Source: Bacteroidales bacterium
GTDB taxonomy: Bacteria > Bacteroidota > Bacteroidia > Bacteroidales > S143-33
Length of the DNA: 6,967 nt
Direction of reading: 5' to 3'
Assembly (NCBI GenBank): GCA_027083655.1
Contig: JALWNS010000516.1
Coordinates: forward strand, 2,259 to 9,225
This document shows positions 1-5,690 of this stretch, piece after piece. The notes beneath the pieces are model-generated. The model saw nothing but the letters and a program-made list of their open reading frames with translations, was not told where the DNA came from and did no database searches. The translations under genes were made by a program, and so were the position numbers. Numbering within the stretch: the first letter of the stretch is position 1; each line of letters starts with the position of its first letter.

Positions 1-1
1 C

Positions 2-838
2 AAAAAAGGTCTTGAGGCAATTAGAAAACTTGCTAATCTTGGAAATTATGAGGCACAGGGCAATTTGGGATGGTATTTTAGTGTTGGGGCATTAGTAGAT
101 AAGAATATTGATTCGGCTATTTACTGGTTTCGTAAAGCTGCTGACCAAGGCTATGTAGTTTCTATGGTACAGCTTGCATGGACATATTATAACAAGGGTG
201 ATTATAGCAAAGCTTATAAGTGGTTTAAGCAAGCAGTAGATTATGAAGATCCATCCGCTTATTATGGCCTGGGAAATATGTATTATAGGGGGAAATATGT
301 TAGCAAGGATTATAAAAAAGCGCGTGAGTATTTGCAAAAGGCAGCAGACTTAGGAGATAGCGATGCTAATTTCCTACTTGGTGAAATATATTATTACGGA
401 TATGGAATGTCATATAGCAAGTACAATACTGCCAAGTCTTATTTTGAGAAAGCTGCGGAAGATGGAATTTCTTTAGCTTATTATTACCTGGGTAAAATGT
501 ATGAATATGGCTATGGTGTGTCAAGGGATTATTATAAGGCAATAAGGTATTATAAAAAATTTGGTGATGAAGGATACCCAGAAGGATATGTCCGTTGTGC
601 AAAAATTTATGAGTATGATCTAGACAATAAAAGATTAGCTTTTCAGTATTATATGAAAGCGGCATTGATGGGAGATGCAGATGCCCAGAATGCCGTTGGT
701 TACAGAATGTATTTTGGCGAAGGTACGGAAAAAGATCCATGTGGCGCCCTGTATTGGTTCAGAAAAGCAATGAACCAAGGACACCAGACAGCCAGGGATA
801 ATTATTATTATGTCTTGGATCGTTATGATTGTAATTAA
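2..838 (+). CDS. Sel1-repeat (TPR-like) protein, 5' end missing
   Basis: The reading frame is open to the left edge of the window, so the start lies outside. A TTG at 65 falls inside a repeat and is not a credible start. The visible 278 or so residues are almost entirely Sel1-like repeats (SLR, a TPR relative). After the tail of one repeat come about seven units of 31-37 residues, each with the pattern A-x-x-x-LG-x-x-Y...G-x-x-x-x-K-x-x-x-KA-x-x-(Y/W)-(F/Y)-x-KAA-x-x-G, for example around 242-350, 350-458 and 458-566. The last is followed by a short tail ending DRYDCN. Such repeats form an alpha-helical superhelix used as a protein-protein interaction scaffold; the partner cannot be inferred. 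The second unit lacks the usual Gly-rich loop and the sixth is short. The gene is very Tyr-rich and visibly more A+T-rich than the genes to its right. Family assignment is firm; cellular role and location are unknown because the N-terminus is absent. Confidence 0.9.
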   Translation, partial: KKGLEAIRKLANLGNYEAQGNLGWYFSVGALVDKNIDSAIYWFRKAADQGYVVSMVQLAWTYYNKGDYSKAYKWFKQAVDYEDPSAYYGLGNMYYRGKYVSKDYKKAREYLQKAADLGDSDANFLLGEIYYYGYGMSYSKYNTAKSYFEKAAEDGISLAYYYLGKMYEYGYGVSRDYYKAIRYYKKFGDEGYPEGYVRCAKIYEYDLDNKRLAFQYYMKAALMGDADAQNAVGYRMYFGEGTEKDPCGALYWFRKAMNQGHQTARDNYYYVLDRYDCN

Positions 839-885
839 GGCGGTTGTTGTTTAGAAACTGCTAAATTTTATATCAATTGATTGTG

Positions 886-925
886 GGTTAGCTCCTGATG
901 TTATTTCAGGAGCTAACCTATTTTG
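886..925 (+). terminator. Intrinsic terminator after the Sel1-repeat gene
   Basis: A perfect 13-bp inverted repeat (GGTTAGCTCCTGA at 886-898, its complement at 906-918) encloses a 7-nt loop. It is followed by a T-rich stretch (TATTTTG, 919-925). It sits 47 bp after the Sel1 stop and separates that gene from the next operon. The T tract is interrupted by one A, but the stem is strong. Confidence 0.75.
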
Positions 926-936
926 TACAATTAGCT

Positions 937-968
937 TTTGCACAAGCGCCGGGGAAGTGTTATTTTTA
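937..968 (+). promoter_or_regulatory. Putative Bacteroidota-type promoter for the DUF4159-xdhC-J-like operon
   Basis: TTTG at 937-940 is separated by 20 nt from TATTTTTA at 961-968. This matches the Bacteroidota primary-sigma consensus (TTTG, 19-21 nt, TAnnTTTG) except for the last base, A instead of G. It would start transcription near 975, shortly before the ATG at 989, and it lies just past the upstream terminator. The motif is short and AT-rich, so a chance match is possible. Confidence 0.4.
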
Positions 969-988
969 GGGAAAGGAAATGCACAGAT

Positions 989-1645
989 ATGAGGCGTTTT
1001 TTGTGGATAATGTTGATATTGTTGTCTTTGAGCCTGCAGGCACAGAATACTTCTGTGCGTATTGCTGTGTTGCGCTACCGTGGAGGAGGTAACTGGTATG
1101 TTAATCCCACGGCTTTGCCCAACTTGATAGAATTTTGCAACCAGAACCTTGGTACTAATATTGACCCTGAGCCTGGCACTGTGGATCCAGGCAGTCCTGA
1201 GATTTTCGGCTATGCCATGGTGCACATAACGGGTAATGGTAATATTATATTCTCGGATCAAGAGGCAGAAAACTTGCGTAATTATTTAATTTCTGGCGGT
1301 TTCCTGGAGATTTCCGATAGTTATGGGCTGGATAAATATATCCGCCGTGAGATGAAAAAGGTTTTTCCAGATAAGGAATTTGTTGAATTGCCGGCTAGTC
1401 ATCCAATTTTTCATCAGAAATATGATTTTGCGCAGGGTTTGCCCAAGATACACCGTCATGATGGCAAGCGGCCGCAGGGATTTGGTATCTTTTACAATGG
1501 CCGGTTGGTTGTTTTTTACGATTATGAATGTGATCTGGGTGATGGTTGGTGTGATCCTGAGGTTTATAATGATTCGCCATATTTACATGAGTTAGCCTTG
1601 AAGATGGGGGCAAACATAATTAGCTACATTTTTACAAATCCTTAA
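989..1645 (+). CDS. Secreted DUF4159 domain protein
   Basis: This is a 218-residue protein. I chose the ATG at 989 because it places a classical signal peptide at the N-terminus (MRRF, a Leu-rich core, then LQA|Q with cleavage after residue 18). An in-frame TTG at 938 would only add a charged stretch. The mature protein is nearly all one DUF4159 domain. Its family-typical blocks are YRGGGNWY (30-37), a region with HITGNGNIIFSD (79-90), SGGFLEISDSYG around 103-113, LPASHPIF (134-141), LPKIHRHDG, and DLGDGW (182-187) near the C-terminus. The fold is thought to resemble class I glutamine amidotransferases, but the catalytic nucleophile is not evident and the biochemical role is unknown. There is no membrane anchor after the signal, so a periplasmic location is likely. 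Elsewhere in Bacteroidota the domain is known as a stand-alone exported protein or fused to membrane proteins. It is the first gene of a tight three-gene operon; xdhC starts 9 bp after its stop. Confidence 0.88.
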   Translation: MRRFLWIMLILLSLSLQAQNTSVRIAVLRYRGGGNWYVNPTALPNLIEFCNQNLGTNIDPEPGTVDPGSPEIFGYAMVHITGNGNIIFSDQEAENLRNYLISGGFLEISDSYGLDKYIRREMKKVFPDKEFVELPASHPIFHQKYDFAQGLPKIHRHDGKRPQGFGIFYNGRLVVFYDYECDLGDGWCDPEVYNDSPYLHELALKMGANIISYIFTNP

Positions 1646-1654
1646 CAAGTGAAG

Positions 1655-2434
1655 ATGAAGAACGATATTTGGGAAAAAATACAGCAAATCCGCTCTAGTA
1701 GGAAAAAAGCCGTTTTGTGTATAGTTGTACAAGCCCGTGGCTCTACACCGCGTAAAGAAGGTGCTAAGCTTCTGGTCACAGAAGATGGCGAGTTCGTAGG
1801 CACGGTAGGAGGAGGAAACCTTGAGTACCAGGTAATAGAGCAGGCCAGGGAATTGTTGAAAGGAGGAGGGCCACAACTAATAAGCTTTAACCTAAAAAAT
1901 GATTTGCAGATGGCATGTGGAGGACAGGTCAGCGTGTATATGGAACCAATCTTGCCCCAGTACCAGTTAATTATATTCGGAGGTGGGCACGTAGGACAAG
2001 CCCTGGCGCGTTTTGCCCGTGAGTTTGACTTTGATATTGTGGTTGTTGACCCAAGAAAAGAGGTGTTAAATTCTTGGAAATTAAAAGAAAATGTTAAATT
2101 TGTACAGGATGGTTATCTTAAAGCAATAGAAAATTTGAAATTAGACACCAGGACATTTGTTTGTTCAATGACTTATGGACATGAATATGACTTACAAATA
2201 GCCGCCCGTTGCCTGAAGGAAGATTTAGCATATTTGGGTGTTTTGGCTAGTAGAAACAAGGCAAGAAAATTTGCCAAGGCTTTGGTCGAAGAATATGGAT
2301 ACACAGAAGATCGGGTAGCCGAGATAGATATGCCAATGGGACTAGAGATGGAGTGTGAGACACCTGACGAGATAGCCATCTCTATCTTGGGCAAATTAAT
2401 TGATGTAAAAAATAAACTTGCAAAAAATGATTGA
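1655..2434 (+). CDS. XdhC/CoxI family protein (molybdenum-cofactor maturation factor)
   Basis: This is a 259-residue cytoplasmic protein. XdhC proteins bind molybdenum cofactor and help sulfurate and insert it into xanthine-dehydrogenase-type hydroxylases. The N-terminal XdhC/CoxI domain carries RGSTPR (28-33), GTVGGGN (49-55) and ACGGQV around 87-92. The C-terminal domain is a Rossmann fold with FGGGHVG (108-114), an acidic residue ending the second strand (VVVDPR, Asp132), SMTYGHEYD (171-179) and YLGVLASR (193-200). It ends with a GLExxxETPDEIAISI block. The usual HCPIGLDIGA stretch reads DMPMGLEMEC here, so the conserved His/Cys and small residues differ. The ATG at 1655 is preferred over a GTG two codons upstream (1649). 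The gene lies 9 bp after the DUF4159 stop and overlaps the next gene by 8 bp. No molybdenum hydroxylase subunit is encoded in the window, so the client enzyme is unknown. I give no gene symbol because the family has several paralogues. Confidence 0.88.
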   Translation: MKNDIWEKIQQIRSSRKKAVLCIVVQARGSTPRKEGAKLLVTEDGEFVGTVGGGNLEYQVIEQARELLKGGGPQLISFNLKNDLQMACGGQVSVYMEPILPQYQLIIFGGGHVGQALARFAREFDFDIVVVDPRKEVLNSWKLKENVKFVQDGYLKAIENLKLDTRTFVCSMTYGHEYDLQIAARCLKEDLAYLGVLASRNKARKFAKALVEEYGYTEDRVAEIDMPMGLEMECETPDEIAISILGKLIDVKNKLAKND

Positions 2435-3335
2435 CCTTAACATAGACCGCGATTATTATAAGGTTCTAGGCGTTCGGCGTACTGCTATCACCCGTCAGAT
2501 ACAGCAGGCTTATAAGAAAAAATATCGTCAGCCTCCAACAACAGATATGCAGGATACAAAGTCTTTACGGAGTTATTATATTGAGCTAGATAGGGCGCTT
2601 GATTATCTGACAGATATTAACAAGCGCAGTAGTTTTGATGCCCAGTGGACTTATAATTTCCTGAAAGATTATGCGTGGGAGAAACAGCTTTTATCAGAGA
2701 AAGATTACAAATCTTTGCAGCGTTTCTGGTCCAGGCAGCATCTTAACAGGGAGATCTATGCTTCGTTGAATTTTGATTCTTTCACGCCAGAGTATGATCT
2801 GAAGTGGTATGTGCCTTTTTATCAAGAGGCATTCTGGCAGGATGTTAAGAAAAAAGAAGAAACTTACACTCCGTCTTTGTATAGCTTTTATCACAACCGT
2901 TTTGTATATGCTTTGCTTACCCTGGTTGGTTTTGCAGGCATTGTGGCTACTGCTTATTTTTATGATTATCTGGGATTAATCCTGACCGCAGTTATGATGT
3001 TGGCTTTTATTAGTCTCACTTTCTGGTCTGCAAGGTCATTGACTATTGCCTGGAGCTTTGCAAGAGAAGAAAAGACACTGGAATCCGCCGAGATTGTGGA
3101 TAAGTGGGTCAAGCTTAAACCTCGTTGGTTTTCGTCAAAATTCAAACCTGTTTATTATGTTGCTTATGGTAATGATTATGGAACGTTTTACCAGCGTGTC
3201 AGTCAAAATGTTTTTAACCGCTTGAAGATGGAGGCTCCTGTGGATGTGGTGGTTAGTATAAATAATCCTACCAAGACAATGTTGAGTAAAATTTTCCTGC
3301 AATTCCTGGAGAAAAAAGCCAAACAGGGCAAATAA
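2427..3335 (+). CDS. Membrane-anchored J-domain-like protein lacking HPD
   Basis: This is a 302-residue protein. The ATG at 2427 overlaps the xdhC stop by 8 bp, which suggests translational coupling; an in-frame TTG at 2418 is less likely. Residues 9-70 resemble a DnaJ J-domain: RDYYKVLGV, then QIQQAYKKKYR, and later an ALDYLTDINKRSSFDAQW segment matching helix III and its end. The HPD tripeptide that stimulates Hsp70 ATPase is absent; the loop reads RQPPTTD. A charged, aromatic-rich middle region follows. Two hydrophobic segments come next (about 159-180 and 183-204), then a soluble tail. The tail, with YYVAYGNDYGTFY (243-255) and INNPTK near 278-283, resembles the DUF3592 pattern (strand, Y.v.g..y, then NP). 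I infer an inner-membrane protein with both ends in the cytoplasm. Without HPD it is unlikely to act as a standard Hsp70 co-chaperone; it may be a J-like scaffold. The function is not known to me. Confidence 0.75.
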   Translation: MIDLNIDRDYYKVLGVRRTAITRQIQQAYKKKYRQPPTTDMQDTKSLRSYYIELDRALDYLTDINKRSSFDAQWTYNFLKDYAWEKQLLSEKDYKSLQRFWSRQHLNREIYASLNFDSFTPEYDLKWYVPFYQEAFWQDVKKKEETYTPSLYSFYHNRFVYALLTLVGFAGIVATAYFYDYLGLILTAVMMLAFISLTFWSARSLTIAWSFAREEKTLESAEIVDKWVKLKPRWFSSKFKPVYYVAYGNDYGTFYQRVSQNVFNRLKMEAPVDVVVSINNPTKTMLSKIFLQFLEKKAKQGK

Positions 3336-3359
3336 TACCATTTCGAAAATTTGTTTGGC
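3312..3359 (-). terminator. Possible terminator for the - strand envelope genes
   Basis: Read on the - strand, GCCAAACA (3359-3352) pairs perfectly with TGTTTGGC (3325-3318) and is followed at once by six T (3317-3312). The loop is long (26 nt) but contains a small internal hairpin (ATTT-TCG-AAAT). It lies about 200 bp beyond the stop of the barrel gene and inside the 3' end of the convergent J-like gene, so - strand transcripts would be antisense to that gene's last codons. Confidence 0.4.
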
Positions 3360-3395
3360 CTAAAATAAAATTTGGAGCAACTTTGTGACATACTT

Positions 3396-3435
3396 ACCGT
3401 AAACTTCGTTTTTAGAATAAATCATTTACGGTTTT
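3396..3435 (+). terminator. Weak stem-loop, possible terminator of the + operon
   Basis: ACCGTAAA at 3396-3403 pairs perfectly with TTTACGGT at 3425-3432 across a 21-nt loop, and the right arm runs into TTT (3433-3435). It is 60 bp downstream of the J-like stop and is the best candidate for ending that operon. The stem is short and the T tract minimal, so the assignment is tentative. Confidence 0.3.
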
Positions 3436-3470
3436 AAAATTTCTCCCGCCTCAGGGGACATAGTTAACAC

Positions 3471-3503
3471 TCCTTTGGGTTTCCTTTGTGTCCATTGCGG
3501 TTT
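3471..3503. repeat. Short degenerate TCCTTTG repeat cluster
   Basis: Three related units occur in succession: TCCTTTGGG (3471), TCCTTTGTG (3482) and TCCATTGCG (3491), the first separated from the second by TT, with GTTT after the last. This resembles the low-complexity CTTTGTGTCCTTTGCGGTT-like motif that I recall from intergenic regions of many bacteria, including Bacteroidota. That resemblance is from memory and not verified. Confidence 0.45.
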
Positions 3504-3562
3504 CTAAAATCTACCCCTACTACTCCGTAGCCTTAAGCCAGTGTGATGCCTAATTCAACCCC

Positions 3563-5650
3563 TTAGAACCTGTATCTTATTTGGAATTTTATTTCACTTT
3601 TGTGGTTGCTATTTGTCTGGTTAAGAGATCCTTCGCTGATTACATTGCGGTCGGCATAAACAGTTGTTGAGAGCTTGAGCCACAGGCTCAGGGCACGGTT
3701 GAAATCATACCGTAAAAGAAGGTAAGTCCTTGATCCACGGTAGAAATATGCAGGCACAGAGAAAGCATAAAGCACATCATTCTCATAAGCAAAGAAACGT
3801 GCATTATAAGGAGCATCAAAAAGGGCAAAACGCCAATAAACAACCATTGGCAAGGTGCTGGGCTTATATCTGATATCTTGAAAGAGAAGCACGCCGCGGT
3901 CTGTCTCGTCCGAAAAATGATAATAGCTAAGCTCCAGTCGTGTGGTCAGTCTGAGTTGATTGCTAGCGCTATAGACGAGGTTGTAACGTAAATATCTGCG
4001 TTCAGACATAAGGACCTGGTAAATCTGTCCGGTTGACAGGTTGAGGGGCTTAATCTCGTTTTTGTATCTGATATACATTTTTAGGCGGCGAAGAGGAAAA
4101 TAATCAATTTGTGCCAGAAGTTCATTACCCCATGTCTGTGGCTGGTAGATACGGTAACGGAATGACGGGAAGCGATAGCGGTCAAAGTACACAGAAATTT
4201 TCCATTTTGGCATGGGCAGTATTTGCAGGCCTGTGTAGAAGCCCTGTTCGTTCTGTGAACGGGATCCTTCTCCAAAGCCACTACCGTAAAATGCGAAATA
4301 ATCCGGAGAATAATACCGGTAAAGCATTACCATTTGCAGGCGGTAATGCAGGGGAAGGGTAAGCCCGAGGATTGTTGCCTTTCCCATGTTGGAGCTCATG
4401 GCTGCTTCGCCAAAGAAAGAGATATCGCGCCACATGTAAAACCAATTTGCACCGATGTTGGCGCCTGTCTGGCCCTGGAAATTTTGTTGTTGGTAGAGTG
4501 CTGTGCCTGGCTGCAGGGGCACGGAGTAATGGTAACCAATGCCAGTTATACCCCAGTGCAGGCGTTCTCCTTTGTGTGTGATATCCAGTCCCAGGACTGT
4601 TTCTCCGACTGTGTGGCGACGTCCTATTTCGGAGAAAGTACGGTGGTAGCCAGTGCCTTCTAGTGATGTTATATATTGCTCATAGCCAGATTCTAAGGTG
4701 TCGATTATGGTGTTGAGGGAGCCGTCTATTTTCTTGTATGAGACAAAAGGGCTAACATACCATTGCCCGAGTTTAGCAGTGGTGCCTATGCCGCGAAAGA
4801 AGTGTATCTCGTCGGTGGAGGAGTATTTACGCAGTCCCTGGGGTCGGCGGCGTATGTCCAGGACATACGCTGATTTGCCCATGGCAAATCCATTCCAGAG
4901 CACAAGGCCCTGGCCAAATTGTGCCTGGAAGTCGCCGACCACCACACGCCATAGCCTGCGGCTCAGGCGGTTGATCTGCAGGTGCGCAGAATAGAAGTCA
5001 AAGCCCGCCTTCTGTGCTCCGTGGAAAAACTGCTCTCCTGCGTCTTTCTCTGCAGTCAGACCTGCCAGGACACGGTCGCGGTATGTGAATTTGTAGCGGA
5101 AGTAGATTTTATGCCTATTGCCAAGATACCGGTTTGTCGTAGTATCATCGGGAGGGATTGTGTCGCGGATAATATATCCCTTCTGCGGCTCAAGGATGAA
5201 TTGATCACGCAGGTATATTTCATTGCGTCCGTGGTAAAGCACAAAGTCCGGCCGTAGTGGTTCAATTTTTTCCGGCTCGGCCAGTGTGACGAATGGTAAT
5301 AGGTTGTTGATCACGTCAGGGGTAAAACCATTTATTACGGTCAACTCTCCCAACGAGATGATAAGTCCGTATTTTTTCCTGTAGTCCAGTAGCGCACGTA
5401 TCTGTGCATCATCAAGGAAATGAAGCTGTGCGAGCTGTGAGAAGGTGGCAGTATTGAGGTTAAGCTTGTTCTGGTAAAGGGTGGTCAGATCGTCAACGAT
5501 TTCGTCCAGATTGACCTCTTCCTCAGAGTTTTCCACTATTTGCTCTGCAAGGTTTTCAATTATTTCGGCAGGGAACAGGGTTGTGTCTATCTGTGCAAGT
5601 AATGGCAGAGACGAAAGAATGATTATCAGGAAAACCGCAGCTTTTTTCAT
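3563..5650 (-). CDS. ComEA-like helix-hairpin-helix protein with C-terminal outer-membrane barrel
   Basis: This is a 695-residue protein. The ATG at 5650 is chosen over an adjacent GTG (5653) and gives a clean signal peptide (MKKAAVF, hydrophobic core, LLA|Q, cleavage after about residue 19). An acidic helical segment follows. A tandem helix-hairpin-helix region (about 62-121) begins LNLNTATFSQLAQL and continues with IRALLDYRKKYG and GELTVINGF, as in ComEA. The Gly-rich hairpins that contact DNA backbone in ComEA are degraded here (LHFLDD; INGFTPD). The remaining 560 or so residues alternate polar and aromatic residues in strand-like runs and end in IKFQIRYRF, a C-terminal Phe strand typical of outer-membrane barrels. 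I infer an outer-membrane barrel with a periplasmic HhH head. Related long HhH proteins are common in Bacteroidota, but their function is not established to my knowledge. It follows the small barrel gene by 40 bp and may share its transcript. Confidence 0.85.
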   Translation of the reverse strand: MKKAAVFLIIILSSLPLLAQIDTTLFPAEIIENLAEQIVENSEEEVNLDEIVDDLTTLYQNKLNLNTATFSQLAQLHFLDDAQIRALLDYRKKYGLIISLGELTVINGFTPDVINNLLPFVTLAEPEKIEPLRPDFVLYHGRNEIYLRDQFILEPQKGYIIRDTIPPDDTTTNRYLGNRHKIYFRYKFTYRDRVLAGLTAEKDAGEQFFHGAQKAGFDFYSAHLQINRLSRRLWRVVVGDFQAQFGQGLVLWNGFAMGKSAYVLDIRRRPQGLRKYSSTDEIHFFRGIGTTAKLGQWYVSPFVSYKKIDGSLNTIIDTLESGYEQYITSLEGTGYHRTFSEIGRRHTVGETVLGLDITHKGERLHWGITGIGYHYSVPLQPGTALYQQQNFQGQTGANIGANWFYMWRDISFFGEAAMSSNMGKATILGLTLPLHYRLQMVMLYRYYSPDYFAFYGSGFGEGSRSQNEQGFYTGLQILPMPKWKISVYFDRYRFPSFRYRIYQPQTWGNELLAQIDYFPLRRLKMYIRYKNEIKPLNLSTGQIYQVLMSERRYLRYNLVYSASNQLRLTTRLELSYYHFSDETDRGVLLFQDIRYKPSTLPMVVYWRFALFDAPYNARFFAYENDVLYAFSVPAYFYRGSRTYLLLRYDFNRALSLWLKLSTTVYADRNVISEGSLNQTNSNHKSEIKFQIRYRF
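4850..4890. repeat. Two adjacent perfect palindromes within the barrel gene
   Basis: The first inverted repeat has 10-bp arms around a single base (GCGTATGTCC at 4850-4859, A4860, GGACATACGC at 4861-4870). The second, one base later, has 8-bp arms around 3 nt (GATTTGCC at 4872-4879, GGCAAATC at 4883-4890). Both lie in codons for the segment GFAMGKSAYVLDIR of the HhH-barrel protein. See the findings for interpretation. Confidence 0.85.
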
Positions 5651-5674
5651 CACACGACAGGAATAGAATTTTGT

Positions 5675-5682
5675 TAAAGATA
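5675..5682 (-). promoter_or_regulatory. Putative -7 element upstream of the HhH-barrel gene
   Basis: On the - strand TATCTTTA matches TAnnTTTG at all but the last position and lies 24 nt before the ATG at 5650. A weak -33 candidate (TGTG, plus-strand 5704-5707) is 21 nt upstream, inside the end of the preceding gene. This would allow transcription of the barrel gene independently of its upstream neighbour. Confidence 0.35.
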
Positions 5683-5690
5683 TGAAAAAA

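Larger units (their letters stand above)
3336..3562. other. Convergent intergenic region, no gene seen
   Basis: This 227-bp stretch lies between the stops of the J-like gene (+) and the barrel gene (-). I see no credible ORF in either strand and no tRNA-like structure. It holds an inverted repeat (3396-3432) and a small cluster of TCCTTTG-like units (3471-3500), listed separately. The right half (about 3440-3562) is richer in C and T and may be remnant sequence. Confidence 0.7.

Noticed and set aside
366..740. 124-codon - strand open frame in the Sel1 gene
   Set aside because: It is His- and Leu-rich in the manner expected for the reverse complement of Tyr- and Lys-rich Sel1 codons. It is a shadow.
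938..988. TTG-initiated N-terminal extension of the DUF4159 protein
   Set aside because: It would bury the signal peptide behind a charged segment and would overlap the predicted promoter; the ATG at 989 is preferred.
839..988. Possible small RNA or riboswitch between the Sel1 and DUF4159 genes
   Set aside because: Apart from the terminator stem and the promoter-like motif I see no conserved riboswitch structure; the stem is adequately explained as a terminator.
1167..1194. Nested inverted repeats around GCCTGG...CCAGGC in the DUF4159 gene
   Set aside because: Arms are only 6 bp with a 10-nt loop, within chance expectation for this length.
4334..4663. Open frame of 109 codons on the + strand inside the barrel gene
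   Set aside because: It is antisense to a well-supported gene, has no recognisable domain, and neighbouring short + frames overlap it in the same way.
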